The notes beneath the pieces are model-generated. The model made no database searches. It saw only the letters and a list, made by a program, of their open reading frames with translations, and was not told where the DNA came from. Positions 54,661 to 64,000 of a stretch of 64,000 nucleotides of DNA are shown here, piece by piece. Numbering within the stretch: position 1 is the stretch's first letter; each line of letters starts with the position of its first letter. A program made the translations under genes and the position numbers. Location of the stretch: the NCBI RefSeq assembly GCF_023091745.1, contig NC_068910.1, positions 86,556,170-86,620,169 of the forward strand. Reading direction: 5' to 3'. This DNA is from Budorcas taxicolor (Eukaryota; Chordata; Mammalia; Artiodactyla; Bovidae).

Positions 54661-55087
54661 ATTTGGGTATGAATCATGCCTCACAAACTAAGATATGTGT
54701 GCAATAAATGTTATTTGTCTCTATCTTCTTGAAAGGAGATTAAATACTACTCTAAGCTCTAACCTTGCAGGGCATGTGGGAAGTTCAGTCTCAGTCATTT
54801 CTGAGGGTCCCTCCCTGCTTTGCCTCTGTTGTGCAAAGGTCTTTTGGTTTTTCAAAGCCCAGAGCATATGAGGAGACCCTCTACAATCTTGGGTCCACAC
54901 AGACTATTCCCGGATGCCCGTGGTTCACTCGCAGCTTATTCCATGAGGTTTGGAAGCCCCACTATTCCAGGACACACATAGGCCACTGGATCCTCAAGGA
55001 CACTGGACCCTGTTACCTAAAACTCATTTGCTAGGTAAATGGATAGCTCTCCCTGTCTGCTGGGGTCTTGCTATTTTGCAGGGTTCC
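54661..55087. other. Unassigned DNA
   Basis: An 89-codon plus-strand frame at 54765-55034 has no recognisable domain. Confidence 0.4.
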
Positions 55088-55098
55088 ACTAAGAGTAG

Positions 55099-55641
55099 AT
55101 GCTTGAAAGAGTGGACGCTTGTTCCATGGAAGAAAAGCTATGACACACCTAGACAGTATATTAAAAAGCAGAGACATCATTTTGCTGCCAAAGTCCGTAG
55201 TGTCAAAGCTATGATTTTTCCATTAGTCGTGTGAGAGTTGGATTATAAAAAAGGCTATGCATTGAAGAACCGATGCTTTCAAACTGTGGTGCTAGAGAAG
55301 ACTCTCAACAAGTCCCTTGGACAGCAAGGAGATCAAACTAGTCAATCCTAAAAGAAATCAACCTTGAATATTCTTCGGAAGGACTGATGCTGAAGCTGAA
55401 GCTCCAATACTTTGGCCACCTGATGGGAAGAGCTGACTCATTAGAAAAGACTCTGATGCTGGGAAAGATTGACGGCAGGAGGAGAAGGGGATGACAGAGG
55501 ATGAGATGGTTTGATGGCATCACCAATTCAATGGACATGAGTTTCAGCAAACTCAGGGAGATAAAGAATGACAGGGAAGCCTGGGGTGCTGCAGTCCATG
55601 GGGTCACAAAGAGTTGGACATGACTGAGTGACTGAACAATG
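55099..55641 (+). mobile_element. BovB LINE 3' fragment with exact 11-bp target-site duplication
   Basis: Sense copy from the region after YADD (GGACGCTTGTTCCATGGAAG) to the end GAGTTGGACATGACTGAGTG. It is flanked by ACTAAGAGTAG at 55088-55098 and 55642-55652, identical. The coding sequence is interrupted by stops and small deletions. Confidence 0.96.
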
Positions 55642-55652
55642 ACTAAGAGTAG

Positions 55653-56132
55653 GGCCTGCCTGACACCCATGTCCTTTAGGACTCACCCAGCTCCATTCTC
55701 TTCCTTGTGTGGGAGGATAATCTCCTCTCTCTTCCTCTTGTGTATTTCCTCTGCCCCCAGTACAGCAGAATTCCCTCCAGGAGATACCCTATTGCAGGAA
55801 CGAATATAGATGAATACCCCACTTATTATTCTGCTCCTAGACCCTAACAGTGTCTTCTCAATTGTCTCCTCCGGCACCATGCCTGGGTGACTCACGAGCC
55901 TCACCCTAGTCCCAGCGCAGTGTTAGAATATATGCTTGAATAAGTGTTGTAGGAAGGTCACAACTATGTATGGAGTTTAGGGTACTCAGAGAGAGGCTAA
56001 TGTTTCTTCTGGGTCATGTTCACAATGTGTATAACGTATTGGGGATAGGCATCTGGGGTCAAGAGAAGAGAACGCAGGGAACAGAGGGAAGAAGAGACTG
56101 TGTGCTCCAGGGAATGTAAAAATCCTCCTATG

Positions 56133-56134
<2 letters not shown>
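55653..56134. other. Unassigned DNA
   Basis: Nothing recognised. Confidence 0.4.

Positions 56135-56182
<48 letters not shown>
56135..56182. repeat. (GT)24 microsatellite
   Basis: About 48 uninterrupted bases of GT dinucleotide, the longest pure microsatellite in the window. Confidence 0.97.
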
Positions 56183-56184
<2 letters not shown>

Positions 56185-56309
56185 ATGTAATGGTGTAATG
56201 GTAAAAGATGAGGCTAGAAGAAACATTGGAGCTAAATTCTAAAGGGACTTCAAATAAATCTTGGCGGTTTCCAAGGTGAATTTCTAAGGTAAACAGTTTA
56301 AGGTCATTT

Positions 56310-56560
56310 TCTACACTATAGTATCAAGTGGAATCTGTGGGTTTTAGAGTCTTTTGGATGTAGCTTGTAATCTCAACTCCATCATTTTCTTGCCATGTGA
56401 TTCTGCGTAAGTTATTTAACCTTTCTGTACCTCAATTTCTATTATCTGTAAAACGGACATAGATAATGGTAGCAATTTTAGAATCTTTTTTGTAAGAACT
56501 GAATAAAATAATATATGGAAGTGTCTGCACAGTTCTGGGCATGGAATCATGGATAATAAT
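56310..56560 (+). mobile_element. MIR SINE, nearly full length
   Basis: GTTTTAGAGTCTTTTGGATG, CTTGCCATGTGATTCTGCGTAAG, TTATTTAACCTTTCTGTACCTCAATTTC, ATCTGTAAAACGGACATAG and CTGCACAGTTCTGGGCATGGAATCATGG give the complete MIR order in sense. Confidence 0.88.
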
Positions 56561-56744
56561 GGCCCCAAAGGTCAAAAGAGATGAACACCAGGACGAGCAT
56601 GTGGGTCAAGGCTTTGATGATTTCACCAAGTTCAAGTCAGTGTCTGGCACCCAGACACCACCCAATTCATTTTATTCTGAGAGTTCTAAGAGAACATAGT
56701 GTAAAGTAAAATGAGCCATCAGAAAAGAGAGAGAGGTGTATGCG

Positions 56745-57150
56745 TTTCCAAAGTCTGCTTGTAACAAAATACCACAAACCAGGTGGTTTAAAACAACACA
56801 TATATATTCTGTCACAATTCTAGAATCTAGAAGTTCAAAATCAAGCAATCAAGAGGATCATGTTTCCTCTGAAACTCTGGGTGGAATCCTTCCTTACCTC
56901 TTTCTAGCTTCTGGTGGGATTTTTTGGAGTGCTTTTGTGGTCACGTGGTATTCTCCCTGTGTGTCCGTCTCATCTCCTTTCTGTTCTTAAAAGGACTCAA
57001 GTTATATTGGATTAAGCACCCACATACTCCAAGATGACCTCACCTTAATTTACATCTTAATCATGTCTGCAAAAAACTGTGTCCAAATAAGGTCATATTT
57101 TCAGATACCAGGGGTTAGGACTTTAGCATATCTTTTTGGAAAACACAACT
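56745..57150 (-). mobile_element. MLT1-type LTR, antisense
   Basis: TGTAACAAAATACCACAAACCAGGTGG, TCTAGCTTCTGGTGG and CTGTGTGTCCGTCTC, then AATCATGTCTGCAAAAAACTGTG and ATACCAGGGGTTAGGACTTTAGC, are the complement of a MaLR LTR from end to end. Confidence 0.83.
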
Positions 57151-58179
57151 CAGGGTTTTATGGAGCTTGGGCTTGGAGCTGTGATTCTGGTGAAGTTACC
57201 TCTCAGAAGTCAAGTGCGTTATCTGCAAAGTCAGGAATGATTCTAAAATGTTATGATTATCTGAGTCTGCCTTGACTCTAAAAATGAGATCTATCTAGGG
57301 GCAAAAATCTGAAGCAACTAATTGAAACTGTGTGTTCAAATCAAAACTGCAGTTTGAGGAACTAGGATTACATAACTAATAACCTAAGACTTTACTGACC
57401 CTGGTTGAGTTAGGAAGCCGTGCTTATGAAAGAATGCATTCTGTTTGAACAATTTCTTCAGTCAGGCAGAGGATAGGTTTTCTTGTGTAACTGGCATTTC
57501 CCACCCCTCCCTGAAAACGCATTTGGATAAATATATTTGAAAGAAACAACATCAAGTAAAAGAAAATGAAAAGCTTAATTTACTGTCTAAATATAAACAT
57601 CCTATACAGTGATTTCGGTTTTGAGTACTGAAATGAAACCATTGCTAAACATCCCTCCTCCCTTAACTGTAAAATAAAGATGACACTGAAGATCTTCACT
57701 TCACCATCTGTATAAATCTGCCCTCCAATCTCCTTTAACACTCATCCCTGTATAACTGCAAACACATATATTTTTGTGGTTCTCTCTATAATAAAACTGA
57801 TGCATGGGTCATGCTTACAATTTAAGTCTGTCTTCAAAATATGACATGTTTAGGGTAATCCTGCCTGTTGATATCCAGCCAACCATCCCCATAATCATAT
57901 CCTCTCATCTTTCCATGTTTTATGATTTGATTGTATACGTGAATGAGGGGAACCTGCTCTAGTTCCATCTTGGAGTGGCCTATGGTAACCCAAATGTTGG
58001 CACATACTCTGTATCCTTAAGAAGGAAGCAAAAGTTTGCTAGGACCTTAGAAAATGGCTCAAATGGGTAAAGGCTTTTATTAGGGGGATAGTATGAGAAG
58101 AGACTTCAAGGCTGAAGAATATAGAGCATCTTTGGAGGAAATTGATGTATTGCATTGATGCTCTAGTCCCAGATAAGCC
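57151..58179. other. Unassigned DNA
   Basis: No gene or repeat recognised. Confidence 0.45.
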
Positions 58180-58191
58180 TTAAAAAAGCAT

Positions 58192-59229
58192 TCAGTTCAG
58201 TTCAGTTCAGTCGCTCAGATGTGTCCAACTCTTTGCGACCCCACACCAGGCCTCCCTGTCCATCACCAACTCCCAGAGTCCACCAAACCCATGTCCATCA
58301 AGTCGGTGATGCCATCCAACCATCTCATCCTCTGTCATCCCCTTCTCCTCCTGCCTTCAATCTTTCCCAGCATCAGGGTCTTTTCAAGTAAGTCAGCTCT
58401 TCGCATCAGGTGTCCAAAGTACTGGAGTTTCAGCTTCAAGATCAGTCCCTCCAATGAACACCCAGGACTGATCTCCCTTCGGATGGACTAGCTGGATCTC
58501 CTTGCAGTCCAAGGGACTCTCAAGAGTCTTCTCCAACACCACAGTTCAAAAGCATCAATTCTTCAGCACTCAGCTTTCTTTATAGTCCAGTTCTTACATC
58601 CATACATGACCACTGGAAAAATGATAGCCTTGACTAGACAGACCTTTGTTGGCAAAGTAATGTCTCTGCTTTTTAATATGCTGTCTAGGTTGGTCATAAC
58701 TTTCTTTCCAAGGAGTAAGCATCTTTTAATTTCATGGCTGCAATCACCATCTGCAGTGATTTTGGAGCCCCCCAAAATAAAGTCTGACACTGTTTCCACT
58801 GTTTCCCCATCTATTTCCCATGAAGTGATGGGACCAGATGCCATGATCCTTGTTTTCTGAATGTTGAGTTTTAAGCCAACATTTTCACTCTCCTCTTTCA
58901 CTTTCATCAAGAGGCTTTTTAGTTCTTCTTCACTTTCTGCCATAAGGGAGATGTCATCTGCATATCTGAGGTGATTGATATTTCTCCCGGCAATCTTGAT
59001 TCCAGCTTGTGCTTCCTCCAGCCCAACATTTCTCATGATGTACTCTGCATATCAGTTAAATAAGTAGGGTGACAATATACAGGCTTGATGCACTCCTTTT
59101 CCTATTTGGAGCCAGTCTGTTGTTCCATGTCCAGTTGTAACTGTTGCTTCCTGACCTGCATACAGGTTTCTCAAGAGGTAGGTCAGGTGGTCTGGTATGC
59201 CCATCTCTTTCAGAATTTTCCACGGAAAA
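58192..59229 (-). mobile_element. BovB LINE, 5'-truncated, YADD retained, 12-bp target-site duplication
   Basis: Antisense copy of about 1.04 kb. It is flanked by TTAAAAAAGCAT (58180-58191) and TTAAAAAGGCAT (59230-59241), one mismatch. The left edge has four TTCAG tail units. The minus strand at 58563-59036 (157 codons) encodes RYADDISLMAESEEELKSLL, LNIQKTRIM and the following linker. An in-frame stop at about 59052-59054 (FN-stop-YAEY) separates it from the upstream RT motif B segment (KGVHQACILSPYLFN, 59052-59312). Some bases are missing near 58243. It is inactive. Confidence 0.96.
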
Positions 59230-59299
59230 TTAAAAAGGCATAGTGGAGCCCTTTCATGAAAGGGCTTTACCTCTAAGGCTGAGAACTTTAGAATTGATT

Positions 59300-59700
59300 C
59301 AGCAGACATCAAGGTGCCACTGAAGGTTTTAGGGGAAGGTGGTTAACATAATAGTCGGTTTAACAGCACAGAGGGTGGGCTGATGAGGATGAATCTGCAT
59401 TTGCAGAGACCATCCCTGTAGTCATTACAAAAGTGGCAGGAAGCACGATGCCAGCCTACACAGGAGACAGATGGAAAGTATCAATATTAGGAGACAGTGC
59501 AGACCCACGGGCATGAAAATGTGATTTCTAGTCTGAGCGAATGGAGGAACAATGTGACCCAATGGATGTGTGAGAAGGGTTGCGTTCTATTTCAGATGTG
59601 TTGAGTCTAAGGTGACTTCAGGACAATCCAGGGAAGATGTTCCCTGGGAAGCATGAGGTCACTATCTGCTCTGGCATGTTTATAGAGAAGGCTCCCAAGG
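59300..59700. repeat. Ancient purine-rich interspersed repeat, unnamed
   Basis: CAGAGACCATCCCTGTAGTC, TTTCAGATGTGTTGAGTCTAAGGTGACTTCAGG and CAATCCAGGGAAGATG resemble the same old mammalian repeat suspected at 40640-41420. The family cannot be named from sequence alone. Confidence 0.35.
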
Positions 59701-61315
59701 GCAGGGCCTGCAGCACTGTGTCCTTTGCTGAATTCAGATGCCCTGTGCTGTGTTGACTGAACACACAGTGGTTACTCAGTCGATCCAAGTTAAGATCTTG
59801 ACACAGCACCTTTCATCAAACACTCGGCAAAGTCATTAACAGCCCTACCTATTTATTCAGCCATAATGCAAGAGAGTTGTAGTTCTAGCATTTTTAATAG
59901 AGCAACTCCTAACCAAGACATTCTTCTAAAATCAGCTTTTTACTGACTGAAAAGTGATGCAGGAATAGCCTCTAGTCACATGCTCCATATATCTAAGAAA
60001 TGGGAGTAGATTTCAGGAGCCTGAACTCCCAGATGACTACTTTCATCGGGGCTACTTTTTTTTTTCTTTGCTACTTGATGTATTAACATTATACATTACA
60101 GAAGTTTCAAGGACCTGGTTTGAGAAGAATGACCAGAAAAAGTCTTTTTTTACCCATAAAATGGGGGAAAAAGAGAAGGGTTGGTTAGATGCCAAAAGCG
60201 ATCATGTGTTTTCGAGATGCCCTTGGTTGGTATGCTCATAAAAATAATTTACAGGGGGAAAGTTGACATGGAGCCACTTTCTGAACTTACAAGCTGTGCT
60301 TTTTGATTTCAGTTGAGAGAGACAAAAATATGAATAGGGCAGAGGTAAAGAAATAACATGACCCCTTGACATGTGGATGTGCAATGCCTAAACCAGTGAT
60401 ATTAACTGATTTGGGGAAGGAAAACAAAAAAACAAAAAACTCATTTGCTTTTCCACCAACTCAGGCAGGAAGGAATTGGAGAAGGCATTCTGTACTGGAA
60501 GCCAGGACCCCTGGGTTCTAGTTTGGGCTGTGCCCCTAAAGACAAGTTCTGCTACTAACCTTGGGTAAATCACTTCACCCTCTGCACGGTGGCAGTTTCA
60601 GCTATAATTTTCTCTCCTTCACACATCACCTTCTCTATTGATTCTTTACCCTGCAGCTTTCTTTAAGTCATCACACATGAGATGTATAAAATACCTATAT
60701 ATTTTTGGATGCTGTATTTCCTACCGAGAGAAGCTCCTCTTCTTGTGGCTAATAATGAAAATTACAACGGTAAAGCCTGGCTCACTTGTGTCAAGATGAT
60801 ATGAGTAAACTGAAGGTCACTTTCAGCATACTTCACCATGCCTCCCAGCCACTGCTGATAAGAAAAAGAGAAAAGGACAAAGACAAAATTAACTTTTAAT
60901 TTCCCATCCAAGCTACAAACTGACAGAAACAGGGAGATGTGTAGGATCTCTTCTAACATAAAATGGAGAATTATATATTAAATATCTTATCTGATTTAAC
61001 TTATCAGAGATAACCAAGCATGCAACTATTTAAACCTGTATTTACAGGTTAAGTCCCTTGCTCTGAGCACTAACAAATTTTTGTGACATATTTACATATA
61101 TAGTATCATTCCAAAAGTCTTTCAGCTCTAAATTAGATGAATAAACAAATTAGACACATGAACTTTCTCTTTGGAGTAGTTTTCTTTCCAAGTAATCACT
61201 GAAGTTATTTACATGTTGATATAAGACATTACTTAACATAATGAGTAATAATTTTCTCACCCTCCGAGGAATTAGCCACCAACTGTTCTTCAATAATTTA
61301 TTTTTGCAATTCTAT
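59701..61315. other. Mostly unassigned DNA
   Basis: 60490-60600 (GCCAGGACCCCTGGGTTCTAG, CTACTAACCTTGGGTAAATCAC) is a probable MIR head in sense. The remainder shows no gene or recognised repeat. Confidence 0.45.
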
Positions 61316-61327
61316 AGTATCACCTGG

Positions 61328-61584
61328 AGAAGGCAATGGCACCCCACTCCAGTACTCTTGCCTGGGAAATCCCATGGACGGAGAAGCCTGGTGGGCTGCA
61401 GTCCAAGGGGTCGCGAAGAGTCAGACACGACTGAGCGACTTCACTTTCATGCATTGGAGAAGGAAATGGCAACCCACTCCAGTGTTCTTGCCTGGAGAAT
61501 CCCAGGGACGGGGGAGCCTGGTGGGCTGCCGTCTATGGGGTCGCACAGAGTCGGACACGACTGAAGCGACTTAGTAGTAGTAGT
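61328..61584 (+). mobile_element. Bov-A2 SINE (two Bov-A units)
   Basis: Two monomers: the first has GGCAATGGCACCCCACTCC and AGTCCAAGGGGTCGCGAAGAG, the second GGCAACCCACTCCAGTGTTC and GCCGTCTATGGGGTCGCAC. It ends ACTTAGTAGTAGTAGTAG. AGTATCACCTGG (61316-61327) and AGCATCACCAGG (61585-61596) are a probable 12-bp target duplication (10 of 12). It is CpG-rich and looks young. Confidence 0.95.
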
Positions 61585-61596
61585 AGCATCACCAGG

Positions 61597-61874
61597 AATA
61601 TTAGTAAAGAACCTGACTTTTTCTTGATATCTGATTTATTTTATAAAACTAGATCAATAATCATGGTTGGTTAATCATTAGACATATAAGCCACCTAACA
61701 TAATATATAGATAATTTATATTAACTATGGACAATGAATTCATGTCATAGAACATCCCACCCATAAATGAACAGTGAAGCTTACAGTCAAATGACTAGCA
61801 CTTTCAAACAATAGATTTAAAACTATTTTTAAGTATGAACTCTTCCCATTTAAACTTGGTACCTTTGTTTTGTT
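61597..61874. other. Unassigned AT-rich DNA
   Basis: Nothing recognised. Confidence 0.4.
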
Positions 61875-62190
61875 GCTGTTGCTCAGTCTGTCATAACCAG
61901 CTCTTTGTGACCCCATAAACTGCAGCACGCCATGATTCTCTATCCTTCACTATCTCCCGGAGTTTGCTCAAACTCATGTTCACTGACTAGGTGATGCCAT
62001 CCAACCACCTCATCCTGTCTCCCTCTTCTCCTCCAGTCCTCAGTCTTTCCCAGGATCAGGAGTTTTTCCAATGAGTCAACTCTTCCCATCAGCTGCCCAA
62101 AGTATTTCCTTTAGGATTGACTGGTTTCATCTCCTTACTGTTCAAGGGACTCTCAAAAGTCTTCTCCAGCACCATTGTTTGAAAGCTACA
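61875..62190 (-). mobile_element. Old BovB 3' fragment
   Basis: GCTGTTGCTCAGTCTGTCATAACC, CTTCACTATCTCCCGGAGTTTGC, CATCCAACCACCTCATCC, CAATGAGTCAACTCTTCCCATC and AAGGGACTCTCAAAAGTCTTCTCC in antisense order. An internal deletion joins GCCCAAAGTATT to TCCTTTAGG. Confidence 0.88.
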
Positions 62191-62406
62191 CATCTTTGCA
62201 TAGCATATTCTAAGTCCAGCAATTTTATGCTCATAAGCAAGACTATCCTTGATTTCAAAGAAGTCCAATTCATCACACTCAGGTTTACGCACAAATTAAT
62301 TATGACTTTGTTGTTTTACAAATTCGTGCTTTATTTTACAGAAAGACAAGTTATCCTATTGCATTTAAGTATAATCTGGTTTCTATAACAGTTATGATTA
62401 CTCAGA

Positions 62407-62627
62407 GCCTGCATGCTAAGAAGCTTCAGTCGTGTTCAGCTCTTTGTGACCCTGTGGACTGTAACCCTCCAGCCTCCTCTGTCCATAGGATTCTCCAGGA
62501 AAGAACACTGGAGTGGGTTGCCTTGCCCTCTTACAAAGGATCTTCCCAACACAGGGATCAAACCCAAGTCTCCCATGGTCATGCCTTGCAGGCAGATTCT
62601 TTACCACTGAGCCAACCAGGGAAGCCT
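62407..62627 (-). mobile_element. Bov-tA SINE with exact 12-bp target-site duplication
   Basis: GCATGCTAAGAAGCTTCAGTCG, CTCTGTCCATAGGATTCTCC, GGATCTTCCCAACACAGGG and CACTGAGCCAACCAGGGAAGCC. It is flanked by TGATTACTCAGA at 62395-62406 and 62628-62639, identical. Confidence 0.97.
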
Positions 62628-62786
62628 TGATTACTCAGAAGTGTATCTATTGTATAAAGCATGTTTTAAACTCTGCTATAACCTTTTAACACAAGATTAC
62701 TACTTAATAGCGATGCACACCATTCAGGAAAAATGTGCAATACTGGCTTTAGATTTGATACGTTCTTAAACTTTCAAGTGAGTAAG

Positions 62787-62905
62787 TGAAGTCACTCAGT
62801 CATGTCCGACTCTTTGTGACCCCATGGACTGTAGCCTACCAGGCTCCTCTCTCCATGGGATTCTCCAGGCAAGAGTACTGGAGTGGGTTGCCATTTCCTC
62901 TTCCA
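62787..62905 (-). mobile_element. Bov-A type SINE fragment with target-site duplication
   Basis: GTCACTCAGTCATGTCCGACTC, GACTGTAGCCTACCAGGC and GAGTGGGTTGCCATTTCCTCTTCC. No tRNA head. CAAGTGAGTAAG (62775-62786) and CAAGTAAGTAAG (62906-62917) flank it, 11 of 12 identical. Confidence 0.92.
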
Positions 62906-63035
62906 CAAGTAAGTAAGCATCCCCCCAAAATGATGCTTTACTTTGATGATACATAATAATTCTATTTTACCCTAAATCAACACAGTTCAGGAATTTACAG
63001 TGAAATAGAAATTCCAAAGCAAAATAATAACCTTG

Positions 63036-63253
63036 AACTCCCAGGTGGAACTAGTGGTAAAAAATTCGCCTGCCAATGCAGGAGACACAAGAGATTCAAG
63101 TTTGATCCCTGGGTCAGGAAGATTCCTTGGTGGAGGGCATGGCAACTCACTCCAGTATTCTTGCCTGGAAAATTCCATGGACAAAGGAGCCTGGCAGACC
63201 ACAGTCCATAGAATCGCCAAGAGTCAGACACGACTGGAGTGACTTAGCACCAT
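63036..63253 (+). mobile_element. Bov-tA SINE
   Basis: CTCCCAGGTGGAACTAGTGG, ATTCGCCTGCCAATGCAGG, GTTTGATCCCTGGGTCAGG, GGCAACTCACTCCAGTATTC and GTCAGACACGACTGGAGTGAC. Confidence 0.94.
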
Positions 63254-63591
63254 AGCACATACAGTATATATACCATAGATCGTTTGAATCTCCAGAGTTT
63301 CAATCTCCAATCTGCATAAGAAACATTAAACATTCTTTAGAAGCTCTAGGCTTAGTCTTATGCAGTAGAAATGGAGGTGATATTAAAAATGAATAGGGAA
63401 GTGCAGAGAATTAAAAGTATTTTCATTTAAAATTTTAAATAGGGTATCTGGCTTTCTGAGACATGGTATTTTTTTTAATAGCATTTTAAAATTTAATTAA
63501 GGCCAATGGTCCATCATAGGAAATAACAAGTAAGCAAAAAGAGCAAACTAAAATGTCATACATAATTCTAGAATTACTGATACACAGACAT
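63254..63591. other. Unassigned AT-rich DNA
   Basis: Nothing recognised. Confidence 0.4.
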
Positions 63592-64000
63592 TCTGGGTTG
63601 ACTTGTGTTCCCTCTCAAATTCAAATATTGAAGTCCTAATCCCACTTGCTCAGACTGTGCCCTTACTTGGAAAGAGTTTTACAGAGGTAATCAGCTTAAA
63701 GTGAGGTCATTAGTGTGGCCCTAATCCAACATGACTGATGTCCTTATAAAAAGGGAAAATATGGGCACCATTAAGCACAGAGGGAAGACTATATGAGGAG
63801 ACACAGGGAGAAGACAGCCATCTGCAAGCAAAGGGGAGAGGCCTGGGGCTGACCCTTCCTTCAGAGCCCTCAGCCAGGACCAATCATGCTGACAATTTGA
63901 AGTCAGACCTCTAGCCTCCAGAACTGTCAGACAATAACTGTCTTTTGTTTAAACCACCTGGTCTGTAGTAAACTAATACGCTCTCCATCTTTTTGCCAAA
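63592..64000 (+). mobile_element. MLT1-type LTR, sense, running to the window edge
   Basis: GGTTGACTTGTGTTCCC with ATTGAAGTCCTAATCCC at the 5' end, GTCCTTATAAAAAGGG in the middle, GAGGAGACACAGGGAGAAGACAGCC, CTAGCCTCCAGAACTGTCAGAC and TTTAAACCACCTGGTCTG near the 3' end. This is the full MaLR LTR order. The end ACTAATACG lies about 20 bases before the window edge. Confidence 0.88.

Noticed and set aside
61241..61564. 107-codon plus-strand frame as a gene
   Set aside because: It is a read-through of a Bov-A2 SINE, whose typical translation (WRRQWHPTPVLLPGKSHG) appears at many SINE copies.
1..64000. A novel multi-gene biological system
   Set aside because: No intact coding gene, operon-like arrangement, RNA gene or defence-type module was found on either strand. 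The recognisable structure is explained by layered transposons.

Overview
This window is nuclear DNA of a pecoran ruminant, most likely a bovid (cattle, buffalo, sheep or goat group). The evidence is its interspersed repeats: many 5'-truncated BovB (RTE-clade) LINE copies, Bov-tA and Bov-A/Bov-A2 SINEs, CHR-type tRNA-derived SINEs, a bovine-type L1 3' end, ruminant retroviral LTRs and a short mariner remnant. Older mammal-wide repeats (MIR, L2, MLT1-type LTRs, hAT-Charlie, a Tigger-like DNA element) lie beneath them. I see no protein-coding gene, rRNA, functional tRNA or CRISPR array. The longest open frames are all explained by BovB sequence, either decayed sense reverse transcriptase or its antisense shadow. 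The window reads as gene-poor intergenic or deep intronic DNA.

Layout. 0-9 kb: a near-complete hAT-Charlie fossil, two antisense BovB copies (886-2260, 4930-5636), an L1 tail and an antisense MLT1 LTR. 9.6-17.6 kb: an L1-type fragment split by BovB plus Bov-tA, a 57-bp mariner remnant, a three-unit Bov-A array, CHR SINEs, an L2 split by a Bov-tA, and an MLT1 LTR. 18-25 kb: two BovB copies of about 1.1 kb flanking MIR, L2 and a Tigger-like element with terminal inverted repeats. 27-35.5 kb: the densest part, with five BovB pieces, six Bov-tA copies and four retroviral LTRs, two of them in inverted orientation. 37.5-50.8 kb: many nested SINE insertions and one 1.45-kb repeat-free block (43690-45140). 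50.8-64 kb: sparser, with two more BovB copies bounded by target-site duplications, a long GT microsatellite, two MLT1 LTRs and Bov-A2.

Nothing here forms a pathway. The elements relate by mobilisation: BovB supplies reverse transcriptase, and Bov-A/Bov-tA SINEs end in sequence seen at the BovB 3' end. About 9.8 kb (roughly 15%) is BovB. Six copies reach the reverse transcriptase domain, all are 5' truncated, and none can encode an active protein. I found no evidence for a previously undescribed biological system. The most useful observations are insertion chronologies fixed by target-site duplications, a hairpin-like template-switch scar in one BovB copy, the exact 143-bp Bov-A triplication, and the repeat-free block that could be a 3' UTR or processed-pseudogene relic. 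Family names come from remembered consensus features, since no search could be run, so subfamily assignments are tentative.
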